DNA of 31,133 nucleotides, from assembly GCA_964468435.1 (NCBI GenBank), contig CAYXVE010000055.1, positions 1-31,133 of the forward strand, written 5' to 3'. Origin of the DNA: JBCCTX01 sp964468435. Its GTDB lineage: Bacteria; Bacteroidota; Bacteroidia; J057. A program made the position numbers and the translations under genes. Positions 9,315 through 17,929 of the stretch are shown piece by piece. Within the stretch, counting starts at the first letter, position 1, and each line of letters starts with the position of its first letter. The notes under the pieces are model-generated. The model saw only the letters and a program-made list of their open reading frames with translations, did no database searches and was not told the origin of the DNA.

Positions 9315-9704
9315 TTAATTTGAAATAAACTGTATAGGGGTTTGCTTGATTTCCTGTTCAAGTCGGTCTACATTGAGTCTGAGCTTACTTTGTTCAATAT
9401 TGATCCGCTTTTCTGTTTCTTCTATCCGGCGCCAGGAGCGTCTGCGCTGGTCATTGAGATCATCCATTACCAAATAGGCTGAATCGAGTTGAGAAATGAG
9501 TTCGATTTCCTTGAGCTTTACATATGCATTGACTTCTTCAACCCGTTGCATGATGACTCGTTGCTCGTTGCGTATTTGTTCCAGCGACTCCCTAAATTCG
9601 GCTTTTCTCAATCGCTCTCCCTGCAAAAAGGCACCCGCAAAAAAAGCTGAAATTCCCATAGAAAAAGCTGAAACCAGATTCCAATTGATATTAAAAGACT
9701 TCAT
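9315..9704 (-). CDS. Small membrane-anchored coiled-coil protein
   Basis: A 129-residue protein with one N-terminal hydrophobic segment (about 10-27, LVSAFSMGISAFFAGAFL). The rest is almost entirely charged helix rich in R, E, Q and L, as expected for a coiled coil facing the cytoplasm or periplasm. The start ATG at 9704 gives the complete membrane segment. It is the first gene of a two-gene unit with the exported coiled-coil gene 7 nt downstream. A structural, tethering or scaffolding role is plausible but inferred only from composition; no family is recognised. Confidence 0.7.
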   Translation of the reverse strand: MKSFNINWNLVSAFSMGISAFFAGAFLQGERLRKAEFRESLEQIRNEQRVIMQRVEEVNAYVKLKEIELISQLDSAYLVMDDLNDQRRRSWRRIEETEKRINIEQSKLRLNVDRLEQEIKQTPIQFISN

Positions 9705-10383
9705 ACTGTTGTTTATATGTTAATAATTCATCGAGAATGAAATGTGCATACCGGAGGTACCTTAGAAAACTACAATAAAAACCCCATCTCCTCAGCTCAT
9801 TCATGATGTTACAAATAAGACTGATCCCAACATCTTTTTCCCTGCTCTCAGACAAATCAAACTTAACTAATAATAGAGAGAGGAGAAACTAAGACTCCAA
9901 AAAAATCCCGAAAAATAGGTTAATTATTTGTGAATAACTATCCATAATTCCGGACTTTCAATAACCACTCAGAATAAGACATCGAATTTTCAGTAGAAAA
10001 ATTTAGCTCACCATGCATAACAGGTTAATCTACCCATGGGATCAAGTGAAGCAATACGATTTGCTTGACCAGATATTCCAGGTCGGCGCCAAATGTCTCC
10101 AGTGATAGGCTCTAGTATGACTTACAGAGGAGTGATCGGTCTGACAAAGACATTATATCCGAGATCTTATGTGGTAGGTGCTTAGACCACATCTACATAT
10201 ATTACTTATTTTTGACCTCCCAAGCTTCAAAAATCACGGATTGAAGTGAAAATAATTCATGATAGATATGACATGTTACCTTTGTTTTATAGCATAAATT
10301 AATTTAGATTAAGGTATTATCTTATAAAAAGATATCATCATTGGACTTATCTTTCAATTCATCAAACAATCATATAGTAAATC
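9705..10383. other. 679-bp stretch without a convincing gene
   Basis: Only short open frames are present, for example a 30-codon frame at 10013-10105 that matches nothing I recognise. A 7-bp hairpin (ATGTGGT at 10169-10175 with ACCACAT at 10186-10192) has no T-run. A perfect -7 box match, TACCTTTG, sits at 10277-10284 upstream of the 10384 gene but lacks a TTG at the right distance. No tRNA or known RNA was recognised. Confidence 0.6.
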
Positions 10384-10674
10384 ATGGAAACTAATCCCAT
10401 GACTTCTCCTCTTGAAGTCGAATCTCGTAGCCTGGCAAATGATTCAGTGAACTCAGGTGCAGCAACACAATTTTGGCTTGAACTGGTAGCTTATCCCCGG
10501 GGTACTGCCCGTAGTCTTTGGCTTTTTGTCGAAAATGGCTGGCGAAGACTGGATTATCCCTGGGAAAGTGTCCAGAGATCTGTACAAGACGCATTTAATC
10601 ATACTGACAAATTTGAGGTGATCGTATGGTTCGATGCCCAGGAGGTTGTCGGCCTGGTAGTTCGTAGTAAATAA
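10384..10674 (+). CDS. Small conserved-looking hypothetical protein
   Basis: A 96-residue soluble protein with a disordered first 25 residues and a compact-looking remainder rich in aromatic residues (FWLELVAYPRG, LFVENGWRRLDYPW, FEVIVWFDAQEVVGLVV). The alternation of strands and one amphipathic helix suggests a small alpha/beta domain. A possible -7 box (TACCTTTG, 10277-10284) lies upstream. The next gene, rpmG, starts 126 nt later with its own promoter. No family or function is recognised. An overlapping minus-strand frame of 126 codons (10595-10975) is judged a shadow because it runs antisense through rpmG. Confidence 0.65.
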   Translation: METNPMTSPLEVESRSLANDSVNSGAATQFWLELVAYPRGTARSLWLFVENGWRRLDYPWESVQRSVQDAFNHTDKFEVIVWFDAQEVVGLVVRSK

Positions 10675-10767
10675 CAATCTTCATCCTCTCCATTGGGGAA
10701 ATTCTAACCGTTAAATTGAGTTTTGTATAAATTCTGGTGTTGGTTTTACTATTTGGGCAATATTGTT

Positions 10768-10775
10768 TATATTTG
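10768..10775 (+). promoter_or_regulatory. Perfect -7 box for rpmG
   Basis: TATATTTG matches the Bacteroidota TAnnTTTG consensus exactly, 24 nt before the rpmG start codon. The nearest upstream TTG (10740-10742) is 25 nt away, longer than the usual 18-20, so only the -7 part is convincing. Confidence 0.5.
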
Positions 10776-10799
10776 CAAGCCTGTTTAAAAAGTATCATC

Positions 10800-10988
10800 A
10801 TGGCAAAGAAAAGTAAAGCAAACCGCGTGCAGGTCATATTGGAATGCACAGAACATAAGAAATCTGGTCTTCCTGGTACCTCGAGATATATTACCACGAA
10901 GAACCGCAAAAATACCACACAAAGACTGGAGTTGAAGAAGTATAACTCGATTCTAAGAAAATATACTATACACAAGGAAATTAAGTGA
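10800..10988 (+). CDS. rpmG: 50S ribosomal protein L33
   Basis: A 62-residue basic protein starting MAKKSKANRVQVILECTEHK and ending TIHKEIK, the standard Bacteroidota L33. GTSRYITTKNRKNT in the centre is the family signature. Only one Cys is present (ECTEHK), so this is the zinc-independent form. The start is the ATG at 10800; the open frame extends upstream to 10737 but those residues do not belong to L33. The DUF4295 gene follows after 39 nt, so the two are probably co-transcribed. The gene for L28, often found just upstream in this phylum, is not in the window. Confidence 0.96.
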   Translation: MAKKSKANRVQVILECTEHKKSGLPGTSRYITTKNRKNTTQRLELKKYNSILRKYTIHKEIK

Positions 10989-11027
10989 TCTTATAACGGA
11001 AATTATTCCCTATAAATATTATACACC

Positions 11028-11189
11028 ATGGCAAAGAAAACTGTAGCAGGATATCGCGATAAAAGTCAGAGCAAGGGTTTTACTAAGGTAATTATTAGCG
11101 TAAAAAACCCCAAGACTGGTGCTTATTCTTTTAAAGAAGAAATTATCCCCAGTGATATGGTCAATGAATTCGTGAAGGATCAAAAGTAA
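11028..11189 (+). CDS. DUF4295 small basic protein, L33-linked
   Basis: A 53-residue protein opening MAKKTVAGYRDKSQ, with a basic, Lys-rich body and a VNEFVKDQK end. This fits the DUF4295 family of Bacteroidota, which is regularly encoded next to the L33 gene and is thought to be ribosome-associated. Its position 39 nt after rpmG agrees. The family often precedes ftsY, but here it is followed by about 200 nt of non-coding sequence and a terminator. Confidence 0.85.
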   Translation: MAKKTVAGYRDKSQSKGFTKVIISVKNPKTGAYSFKEEIIPSDMVNEFVKDQK

Positions 11190-11401
11190 AAAATACGCAT
11201 ATCTTTTGATTCAAAAGTTACTTTCAAGCTGTAGGGCTGTATGATCAATGGGTAGAAAGCTATGATACTATATGAAATCTTACCCTATTTAATTCCTGCA
11301 TAGCATATTTACCAATATCCTGATCATGTACGTGAATTTCGCGGGGCGAGTTAGTATCTAAAAACTTGCGAAGTATATTTAAAAATGACGAAGAATTACA
11401 C

Positions 11402-11435
11402 AGAGGAAGTCGACTTTTAAGACTTCCTCTTTTTT
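11402..11435 (+). terminator. Strong Rho-independent terminator
   Basis: A perfect 10-bp stem (AGAGGAAGTC at 11402-11411 with GACTTCCTCT at 11421-11430) and a 9-nt loop are followed immediately by a T-run. It ends the rpmG-DUF4295 transcript or a short separate transcript. An 11-codon frame (11385-11420) runs into the stem and stops in the loop. Confidence 0.85.
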
Positions 11436-11510
11436 ATATGCTGATATATCCATTCTTATTTTTTAGCGTTATAAGTATGCAAGCGAGGATCAAAAAGAAA
11501 CCAAAAACCC

Positions 11511-13625
11511 ATGATGCGATTGAGCCGGCAAAATCTATTTTTCACTACATTGATCCTATTTTCCCTTTGTATAGGATCTTTAAATAGCTGTAAATGGGAT
11601 TTAAGTGATCCCATATCCTGGAATGTAAATATTCTCGCTCCAATAGCTACCTCTTCAGTAACCCTCGCCGATGCCATTTCGGATTCTACCCTGATTACGC
11701 AGGGAGCCAACAATCAGGTAATCTTGATTTATCGCGATACCCTGGCCAGTATTTCGCTTGATAGCCTCCTCAAAATCCCCGATACTACCTATACTCAGCG
11801 CTTTGACTTGGAGTCCTTCGAACTAAATAATCAGTCATTCTTCCAAAACGTAAATCTTGCTTTCATTGCAAGAGCCCTCAGCCAACAAGGAAACATCGTC
11901 GGTGATATCATCCTGCTAAACCATGGAGGTATCCTTCCGACCCTCCCTGAAACCCGTGGCTTATCATCGGGTAGCATACCTGTTGACGCTAGTAACCTCT
12001 TTGAATTTGCCGATCTCACACAGGGATCCATTAACATGGTTATTCGTAACAATCTCCCTGTAGACATACAAAATGTCTCTTTTGAGCTTCGAAATCAGCA
12101 ACGGGGCGATGTTATCGTTTCCGATTTTTTCACCAATCTCCTACAAGGAGCTGAAGAAATACGAACGTATAATCTGGCAGGTAAATTTGTAGAAAGTTCT
12201 CTTGAAGCAGAACTCACAAACCTGGATGTGCCTGCTGCCAGCGCTGTTCCCATTGATACCAATGATTTTATTGGTATAGACTTTACAGCTGATGGCTTGA
12301 TCGCTGAAGAAGCTACCGCAATATTTCCCTCCCAGACAATTGACAGTGCTCTATTTCCCTTTACCTATGATTTTACTGGCGAATTTGATGATGTAAAAAT
12401 TATGCGCGCCCGCATCAAATCCGGTAACGTTGACGCTGAAGTGATTAGCACTTTTGAAGATTCTATTCGTTTTATATACCGTTTACCCTCTGCTCAACGC
12501 AATGGTCAGATTCCAGAAGTAAATGGCACCCTTGAACCTGCAACCTCCAACGAGCCCTTTCTATTTCTTGAAACACGTGAACTGGATGGATACGAACTCG
12601 ATTTTACAGGATTAGGCACTTCATTCAATACCCTTCTACAATATTATAAGATTGATCTGGTTTATTCAGGTAATCTCGTTACCATTGATCAACAAGATAG
12701 TGTAGTACTGTTCATCAGGTTGAATTCTGTCAGCCCAGACTATGTGGAAGGCTTCTTTGGAAGCGATACCTTATCCTTCCGCTCCAGCCAGTTAATAAAT
12801 AGCCTGGGAGACCTCAGCATTGATCAGTTGAACCTTAAAGCTCCAAAGGCCAGATTAATCTTTGAAAATTCACTCGGTCTTCCCATCAGTACCTCAATCA
12901 AACAACTTCGTGTAAGGAATACCCAGAAGCCTGATTTTGTACCACTTAGTAGTACCCTCTTTGCTACTCCACTCACCATTGGCAACCCCACCTTAGCTGA
13001 TACCTCAGAAACTGTTACGACAGTCTACACCTTCGATACAGGGAACAGCAATATCAGAGAGTTACTCAATGAACTTCCCAACTTGATCGACTATGACTTA
13101 GAGGTCATGTACAATACCAATATCCCATTTGAATCTTTAAATAACTTTGCAACATCCCATAGCAAACTATTGGGTATCGTAGAATTCGAGATTCCCCTCG
13201 AAGGCAGTGTCAGAGGGCTTACCCTTCAGGATACCACCGGGATCAATTTTTCTACCAATGAAGATACTGCCCTTATCGAACAGGGAACCCTGAAAATCCA
13301 ATTCGATAATCAGTTTCCCTTTGAGGTAATCGCTACTGCCGGTATCTTCGATGAAAACTTTTTGTTGATCGACGTAATAGCTGATGAGGATCTGATCACA
13401 GCAGGCAGGATCGATGAAGATGGTCGAGTCAGAGAACCTGCTAGTTCTGAAATTGAAAAAAAATTTTCAAAACCACAGCTCAACAAAGTACTTCAACGTG
13501 GCAAATACCTGATATTCAACTATCGCATCAATAGTAAACCCGAAGGAGAATCCGTGAAAATATACTCGGATTACCAGGTCCAGGCACGTCTGGTAGGAGA
13601 TATCAGCTATCAAGCCCAACCCTAG
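11511..13625 (+). CDS. Large lipoprotein of unknown function paired with a beta-barrel protein
   Basis: A 704-residue protein with a hydrophobic signal and a lipobox ending at Cys27 (IGSLNSC), so it is a lipid-anchored envelope protein. The body is almost entirely predicted beta-strand with many Asp, Ser and Thr residues and repeated segments opening with LPxxxxx or FDxxFPF patterns, as expected of tandem beta-sandwich domains. No enzyme motif is visible. Two adjacent ATGs (11511 and 11514) could start it. The stop is 5 nt before the DUF5723-like outer-membrane gene, so they form an operon and probably a surface or cell-wall-associated unit. The start lies 75 nt after a strong terminator, so a promoter must lie in 11436-11510. 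Confidence 0.85.
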   Translation: MMRLSRQNLFFTTLILFSLCIGSLNSCKWDLSDPISWNVNILAPIATSSVTLADAISDSTLITQGANNQVILIYRDTLASISLDSLLKIPDTTYTQRFDLESFELNNQSFFQNVNLAFIARALSQQGNIVGDIILLNHGGILPTLPETRGLSSGSIPVDASNLFEFADLTQGSINMVIRNNLPVDIQNVSFELRNQQRGDVIVSDFFTNLLQGAEEIRTYNLAGKFVESSLEAELTNLDVPAASAVPIDTNDFIGIDFTADGLIAEEATAIFPSQTIDSALFPFTYDFTGEFDDVKIMRARIKSGNVDAEVISTFEDSIRFIYRLPSAQRNGQIPEVNGTLEPATSNEPFLFLETRELDGYELDFTGLGTSFNTLLQYYKIDLVYSGNLVTIDQQDSVVLFIRLNSVSPDYVEGFFGSDTLSFRSSQLINSLGDLSIDQLNLKAPKARLIFENSLGLPISTSIKQLRVRNTQKPDFVPLSSTLFATPLTIGNPTLADTSETVTTVYTFDTGNSNIRELLNELPNLIDYDLEVMYNTNIPFESLNNFATSHSKLLGIVEFEIPLEGSVRGLTLQDTTGINFSTNEDTALIEQGTLKIQFDNQFPFEVIATAGIFDENFLLIDVIADEDLITAGRIDEDGRVREPASSEIEKKFSKPQLNKVLQRGKYLIFNYRINSKPEGESVKIYSDYQVQARLVGDISYQAQP

Positions 13626-13630
13626 TTCAT

Positions 13631-14914
13631 ATGAAACGTCATCTTATTCCAGCTTCATTTCTTTTTGCTTTGTTGATCTTATCACGTTGTCCCCTTTGCC
13701 TGGGCCAACACGGTCTCAATATAGGAGCCGACATATCCCTGCCTGCTTCTCAATGGTTTCAGCCTGCGGCTATTGCTATACAGGACTATGAAAAGTTACA
13801 AATATCTACTTCCGGAGAACTATGGCTGAGCAACAATCAGTTTACCATCGGCAGTTTTATCCGGGGAGGAAACTTCATAACTGAAGCTACGAAAAATGAT
13901 ATCATCGGTCAGCTACGTGATGACAATCGCTATCAACAAGGCTATAGCTTTGCCGGAATGATCAACTTTAGGACAGGAACGCAAAAATGGTTGCTCTCCT
14001 TTTCCTATCAGGACCCTTTTTACATCCAGACTGATGACAGTGTGACGGTAGGGCTGATCTTCAGGGGAAATGCTCCATATGCCGGAATGGAAATATCTGA
14101 CAAGGATGTTGCAATTAGAAGTTCCGCATATGCCATGATCGGGCTAGGGACTGCCTGGAAAATAGGTGATTGGACCCTGGGCCTCCATCCGAAACTTGTA
14201 TGGGGACGCAGAGCAGATATTATCGATGAGCTTAGTTATACCCTCTTTACAGCGGACAATGGAAGCCTAATCTCACTTCAGGCAGATTATGATTCCTTTT
14301 CAACACTTAATGAAGATCGAGGCTGGGGATTAGCTCTGGATGCTGGAGCTATGTACCAGAGCCCAAATGGTATGCTATGGGAAATGGCCTTCAGAAATAT
14401 GGGCTGGATACAATGGGATGGAAGTCAGAGCAACAACATTGTCGATGTTGACTATGAAGGAGTCGTGTGGGACAATTTTATCCAGGATGGTTCCAGTACA
14501 AGCAACTTGGCCCTAGGGGACACCCTACAACAGTTGTTTTTCCCCGATTCGGTTAGGGCTACGTACAACCTTCCCACACCAGGTGTGGTAATGATCGGGC
14601 TCCGCTATCCCTTAAATGAAAAGGAAATGATATTTTCTTCACTCCTGATGGGGCTAACCCGTATGCCTCCTACCACACAGTTTCCATTACTCAATGTAGG
14701 TTACCAACGAAAACTGGGAAATAACCTGACTCTGGGTGCCCATGCTTATGGGGGCGGGATGGACTTGTATGGAATAGGGATTTATGGAAAAGTCGAGTTG
14801 GGAAGCAAAACTCGCTGGGGACTGTTTTATACCATGGATAATGCCCTGGGATTAGTGATACCGGATATTTCTCGGGGACTTTCGTTGAGGGGAGGACTGT
14901 ACTTGCGGTCTTAG
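13631..14914 (+). CDS. Outer-membrane beta-barrel protein, DUF5723-like
   Basis: A 427-residue protein with an N-terminal signal peptide (hydrophobic 6-24, cut near LCLGQ). It has the repeating amphipathic strands and Gly/Tyr/Trp-rich turns of an outer-membrane barrel, for example WLLSFSYQDPFY, WTLGLHPKLVWG and WGLFYTMDNALGL. The last strand ends GLSLRGGLYLRS. The overall look fits DUF5723 or other proteins of the Bacteroidota porin/fadL-like type. It follows the 704-residue lipoprotein by 5 nt, so the two are co-expressed and may interact. The gene converges with the acyltransferase gene (8-nt gap) with no clear terminator between them. Confidence 0.82.
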   Translation: MKRHLIPASFLFALLILSRCPLCLGQHGLNIGADISLPASQWFQPAAIAIQDYEKLQISTSGELWLSNNQFTIGSFIRGGNFITEATKNDIIGQLRDDNRYQQGYSFAGMINFRTGTQKWLLSFSYQDPFYIQTDDSVTVGLIFRGNAPYAGMEISDKDVAIRSSAYAMIGLGTAWKIGDWTLGLHPKLVWGRRADIIDELSYTLFTADNGSLISLQADYDSFSTLNEDRGWGLALDAGAMYQSPNGMLWEMAFRNMGWIQWDGSQSNNIVDVDYEGVVWDNFIQDGSSTSNLALGDTLQQLFFPDSVRATYNLPTPGVVMIGLRYPLNEKEMIFSSLLMGLTRMPPTTQFPLLNVGYQRKLGNNLTLGAHAYGGGMDLYGIGIYGKVELGSKTRWGLFYTMDNALGLVIPDISRGLSLRGGLYLRS

Positions 14915-14921
14915 TACCCAT

Positions 14922-15572
14922 TTATATCCGATTCATTTCGCGATGGGCTTTGAGAGCTTGAGTAAAAAATAGCTGGTAATCATCATTAAATGTTCGAATG
15001 TTTGTTCCTTTTTGATAGGGGTAATCCTTCAACCGAAAATGCAAATATGGCCGTGAATGCTCCATAAAATCTAAATGCACTGCATAGAAAATGACCTGCG
15101 TCCTATCCCCTACTTTGTCTAGAATCTTGCATACTCCAGGTTGAAATAGTATTTCGTGCTCAAGGAGCGAGTGAATTTTTCCCTGTGGATACATCACGAC
15201 CATGTTAGATGGATTTTCAAGCAGATATGTCGTGTACCTTAAGGAAGTAATCATGGATCTCTTCGCTGGATTGATTGAAAAGGCACCGCCCTGACGCATA
15301 AAAATCAGATGTTGCAGTTGAGATTCGAGCATCATGATATAGAACTTACGTTTGAAGTACAATTGATTCAGTCGTAAAGCCCAAAAACCGTCCCACCAAC
15401 TCACGTGATTTCCAATTAATAATACAGAATACTGCTCACTTAGGGATATTTCTGGTTCAACTACTACTTTTCGGAAAGCCAACTGCATAGTCCGGTGAGA
15501 AAACAACCCCCAGAAAAAACGTCCTAGCCAAGTTGGCCTGGCGGTAATGATGCCCTCAAATTTTTTACTCAT
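14922..15572 (-). CDS. PlsC-type acyltransferase coupled to a carotenoid desaturase
   Basis: A 216-residue lysophospholipid-acyltransferase fold protein. The HxxxxD catalytic motif is present as NHVSWWD (His56, Asp61); the second block is GGAFSIN and the third MYPQGK, with Gln where most family members have Glu. It lacks long membrane helices. Its ATG shares the A of the TAA stop of the upstream desaturase (TAATG at 15574-15570), which is classical translational coupling. The acceptor could be a lysophospholipid, but the tight link to a CrtI-family gene suggests acylation of a carotenoid or carotenoid glycoside, as in acylated glycosyl carotenoids of related bacteria. That role is inference. 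Confidence 0.85.
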   Translation of the reverse strand: MSKKFEGIITARPTWLGRFFWGLFSHRTMQLAFRKVVVEPEISLSEQYSVLLIGNHVSWWDGFWALRLNQLYFKRKFYIMMLESQLQHLIFMRQGGAFSINPAKRSMITSLRYTTYLLENPSNMVVMYPQGKIHSLLEHEILFQPGVCKILDKVGDRTQVIFYAVHLDFMEHSRPYLHFRLKDYPYQKGTNIRTFNDDYQLFFTQALKAHREMNRI

Positions 15573-17089
15573 TACTTTTGACGGGATTCCATGAGTTCAT
15601 TGACAATCCGGGCAGATAAAAGGCACAAAGGGATGCCTCCACCAGGATGTACACTCCCTCCACAAAAATAAAGCCCATTGATTCGGGAGGTGAAATTGGG
15701 ATGTCGCAGAAATGCTGCCATGCGATTGTTGGAACTATTACCATATAAGGCACCCTGAAAAGACGATGTCCTTTTTTCAATACCTCTGGGGTCCAGTACC
15801 CGCTCAGTTCTGATTTCCTGTTCTACAGGCTCACCCAACATGCGTTCAAGTTTACGAAGAATACTTCTGCGGGCAAATTCATTTAGCTGATCCCAATCCT
15901 GACCTGTATTGCCAGGAACATTGATCATACAATACCAATTCTCACAATCTCCAGGAGCATCCACAGGATTTTTTTTACTGCTGATGTAGAGATACACTGT
16001 AGGATCTTCATATATCTCCTTTTTTTTCCAAATACTATTAAATTCTTCCTCATAATCCCTGGTAAAGAAAATATTATGCAGATCCAGTTGGGAATAAGAT
16101 CTGCGCATGCCCCAATAGAAAATAAGTGCAGAACTGGAGCGTGGTTGTTTCAGCGTATATTCTGGTGCTGGAAAATCCGGCAAGAGCTTGCGATAAGTAG
16201 GCTCTATATCTATATTACTGACTACGACATCTCCGGGCAAGAACTCTCCGTCTATTTCAACCCCTGCAACGTGTTTACCTTTCAAAACGATCCGGTCTAC
16301 AGATGCTTCAAAACGAAACACTACCCCCAACTCTACTGCCAGGTGGTACAAGGCTTTAATAATACTATACATCCCTTTTTGAGGGAAATATCCACCCATG
16401 TTGTGTTCAAGATGAGGGATGACGTTCAAGGTGGCTGGAGCTTCATAGGGATTTGAGCCATTGTAAGTGGCATAACGATCAAATAACTGTACAATGCGTT
16501 CATCCTTGAAATATCTCGCATTCACCTGATGCATGGATCGGAAAGCATTCAGCTTATGCAATTTCAGCATAGATTGGAGGGTCTCTTTTCTGAGATATGT
16601 AGCCACAGTGTGCAGTGAACGCTCCAGAAATACATGAGCCGTAATATCATACAGCTCGTTACTCTTTTGGAGAAATCTAAGTGTATTTTGTTCGGACTCT
16701 CCCATTTTGATGGATAACTCCCGGGCAAACCTGCCGGGATCAGAGTAAGCAGAAAGAATCGTCCCGTCTTCATAAAAGTATTTACATAATACCTCAAGTG
16801 CTTCGTATTCCAGATAATCCTTCAAGTCTCTACCAGCCAGTTCAAACAGTTCTTCAATCAACTCAGGGTATGTAAACACAGAAGGACCCGCATCAAAGCG
16901 GTAATCCTCGTCGACAATCTGTGATAATTTCCCTCCTGGAAACTCATTTTTTTCTAGTACAATGACCTCATCTCCACGAAGCCGCGAACGTATAGCTGTA
17001 GCTATACCGCCTATACCTGCTCCCACAATAAGAACCCGGCTATATGTTCCTTTTTTCTCTGATAAATTTTCTTTGGCTTGAATATTCAT
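15572..17089 (-). CDS. CrtI/CrtD-family carotenoid desaturase
   Basis: A 505-residue FAD-dependent desaturase. The dinucleotide-binding GAGIGG lies at 23-28, with the following LEKNEFPGGK typical of phytoene-desaturase-type enzymes. The C-terminal signature HPGGGIPLCLLSARI matches the CrtI family. CrtI acts on phytoene, while CrtD makes the 3,4 double bond of 1-hydroxycarotenoids; sequence by eye does not separate them. The presence of a CruF-type hydratase gene in the window favours CrtD, by inference. It is the first gene of an operon with the acyltransferase. No phytoene synthase (crtB), cyclase or ketolase is in the window. Confidence 0.9.
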   Translation of the reverse strand: MNIQAKENLSEKKGTYSRVLIVGAGIGGIATAIRSRLRGDEVIVLEKNEFPGGKLSQIVDEDYRFDAGPSVFTYPELIEELFELAGRDLKDYLEYEALEVLCKYFYEDGTILSAYSDPGRFARELSIKMGESEQNTLRFLQKSNELYDITAHVFLERSLHTVATYLRKETLQSMLKLHKLNAFRSMHQVNARYFKDERIVQLFDRYATYNGSNPYEAPATLNVIPHLEHNMGGYFPQKGMYSIIKALYHLAVELGVVFRFEASVDRIVLKGKHVAGVEIDGEFLPGDVVVSNIDIEPTYRKLLPDFPAPEYTLKQPRSSSALIFYWGMRRSYSQLDLHNIFFTRDYEEEFNSIWKKKEIYEDPTVYLYISSKKNPVDAPGDCENWYCMINVPGNTGQDWDQLNEFARRSILRKLERMLGEPVEQEIRTERVLDPRGIEKRTSSFQGALYGNSSNNRMAAFLRHPNFTSRINGLYFCGGSVHPGGGIPLCLLSARIVNELMESRQK

Positions 17090-17153
17090 AAATAGTAAAG
17101 TGCTGAGTTGACTATTTTTTTCTTAATTACTTAATGAATTAACAAAAAAGCTC

Positions 17154-17161
17154 TATATTTG
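17154..17161 (+). promoter_or_regulatory. Perfect -7 box upstream of the 17281 lipoprotein gene
   Basis: TATATTTG matches TAnnTTTG exactly, but no TTG lies at a suitable distance. If used, the leader is about 110 nt and contains a 17-codon open frame (17202-17255) with no known counterpart. Confidence 0.3.
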
Positions 17162-17280
17162 TGTTAGCGTCGTATAATTAATCTCAAATTGTACACCCCA
17201 TATGGTGAAACATTTTGTAGAAATCTCCGAATTATATCCTGAAAAGATGATATAGTATCAATGGCGCCAATATAACATAT

Positions 17281-17862
17281 ATGAAGTTTTACGTCATCAT
17301 ATCTGTCGTTTTATTCTCTATCAGTTCGTCTTTTCTGAGTTGCGATCGTGGGAATATTGATATGGATAATGCGGGGAGCGGGCCATTGGTTGTAATGATT
17401 GATAATGTGGTTTACAACATGCCACCTGAGTCATACAAGCATATTTCGCTATCAAAGGGACTACACACCATCACTGTCAAGAATAATTCGGGTGAAGTAC
17501 TGGAAGATACTTCATTTACGGTAAATGAAGGAGGCCTGATCAATCTGACACGTGCCGAATACTACATTTGGACAGATTTATATGGCGATCCACAACTCAA
17601 GGATGAAAAGTTGGATCAGGACTGGAAAACCATCGGAGATAAAGATTATTATGGAGAGTTTTATGAAGTTGAACGCGATATCTATATAGAGAAACGATGG
17701 GACTTTGGTTTGGGGGAGAAATTTCCTGAGGATCTACTAGGATGGAACTTATCAAAAGAGAAATATCTCATCAAGAGCAAGATTTTTAGAACACACGATC
17801 TAGTGAGCGCCTTTCAGTCGTTGGCTAAAAAAAAAACAGCCCGGGCTAAACTAGATTTTTAA
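17281..17862 (+). CDS. Lipoprotein with a small beta domain, function unknown
   Basis: A 193-residue lipoprotein with a lipobox at FLSC (Cys21). Residues about 30-85 (PLVVMIDNVVYNMPPESYKH, then ISLSKGLHTITVKNN) look like a PEGA-like or carboxypeptidase-regulatory-like beta sandwich. The second half is rich in Asp, Glu, Lys and Tyr (DKDYYGEFYEVERDIYIEKRWDFG). A basic Lys-rich patch (AKKKTARAKLDF) ends the protein. It is expected in the periplasm or at the outer membrane. It is monocistronic with respect to strand and spacing; the next gene has its own -7 box. No function can be assigned. Confidence 0.75.
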   Translation: MKFYVIISVVLFSISSSFLSCDRGNIDMDNAGSGPLVVMIDNVVYNMPPESYKHISLSKGLHTITVKNNSGEVLEDTSFTVNEGGLINLTRAEYYIWTDLYGDPQLKDEKLDQDWKTIGDKDYYGEFYEVERDIYIEKRWDFGLGEKFPEDLLGWNLSKEKYLIKSKIFRTHDLVSAFQSLAKKKTARAKLDF

Positions 17863-17911
17863 CATAAATTTTTTACTCCAGGATATTTTTTCACTTCAAG
17901 AACTTCTGGTT

Positions 17912-17919
17912 TATCTTTG
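17912..17919 (+). promoter_or_regulatory. Perfect -7 box very close to a start codon
   Basis: TATCTTTG matches TAnnTTTG. The ATG of the next gene begins at 17930, only 10 nt after the box, so the transcript would be almost leaderless. Confidence 0.45.
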
Positions 17920-17929
17920 CTTCTAAAAC

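Noticed and set aside
9705..10383. Search for a tRNA or other structured RNA in the long gap
   Set aside because: No cloverleaf, CCA end or T-loop was seen; only a weak 7-bp hairpin without a T-run.
10595..10975. 126-codon minus-strand frame over rpmG
   Set aside because: It overlaps the certain rpmG gene on the opposite strand and has an implausible composition.
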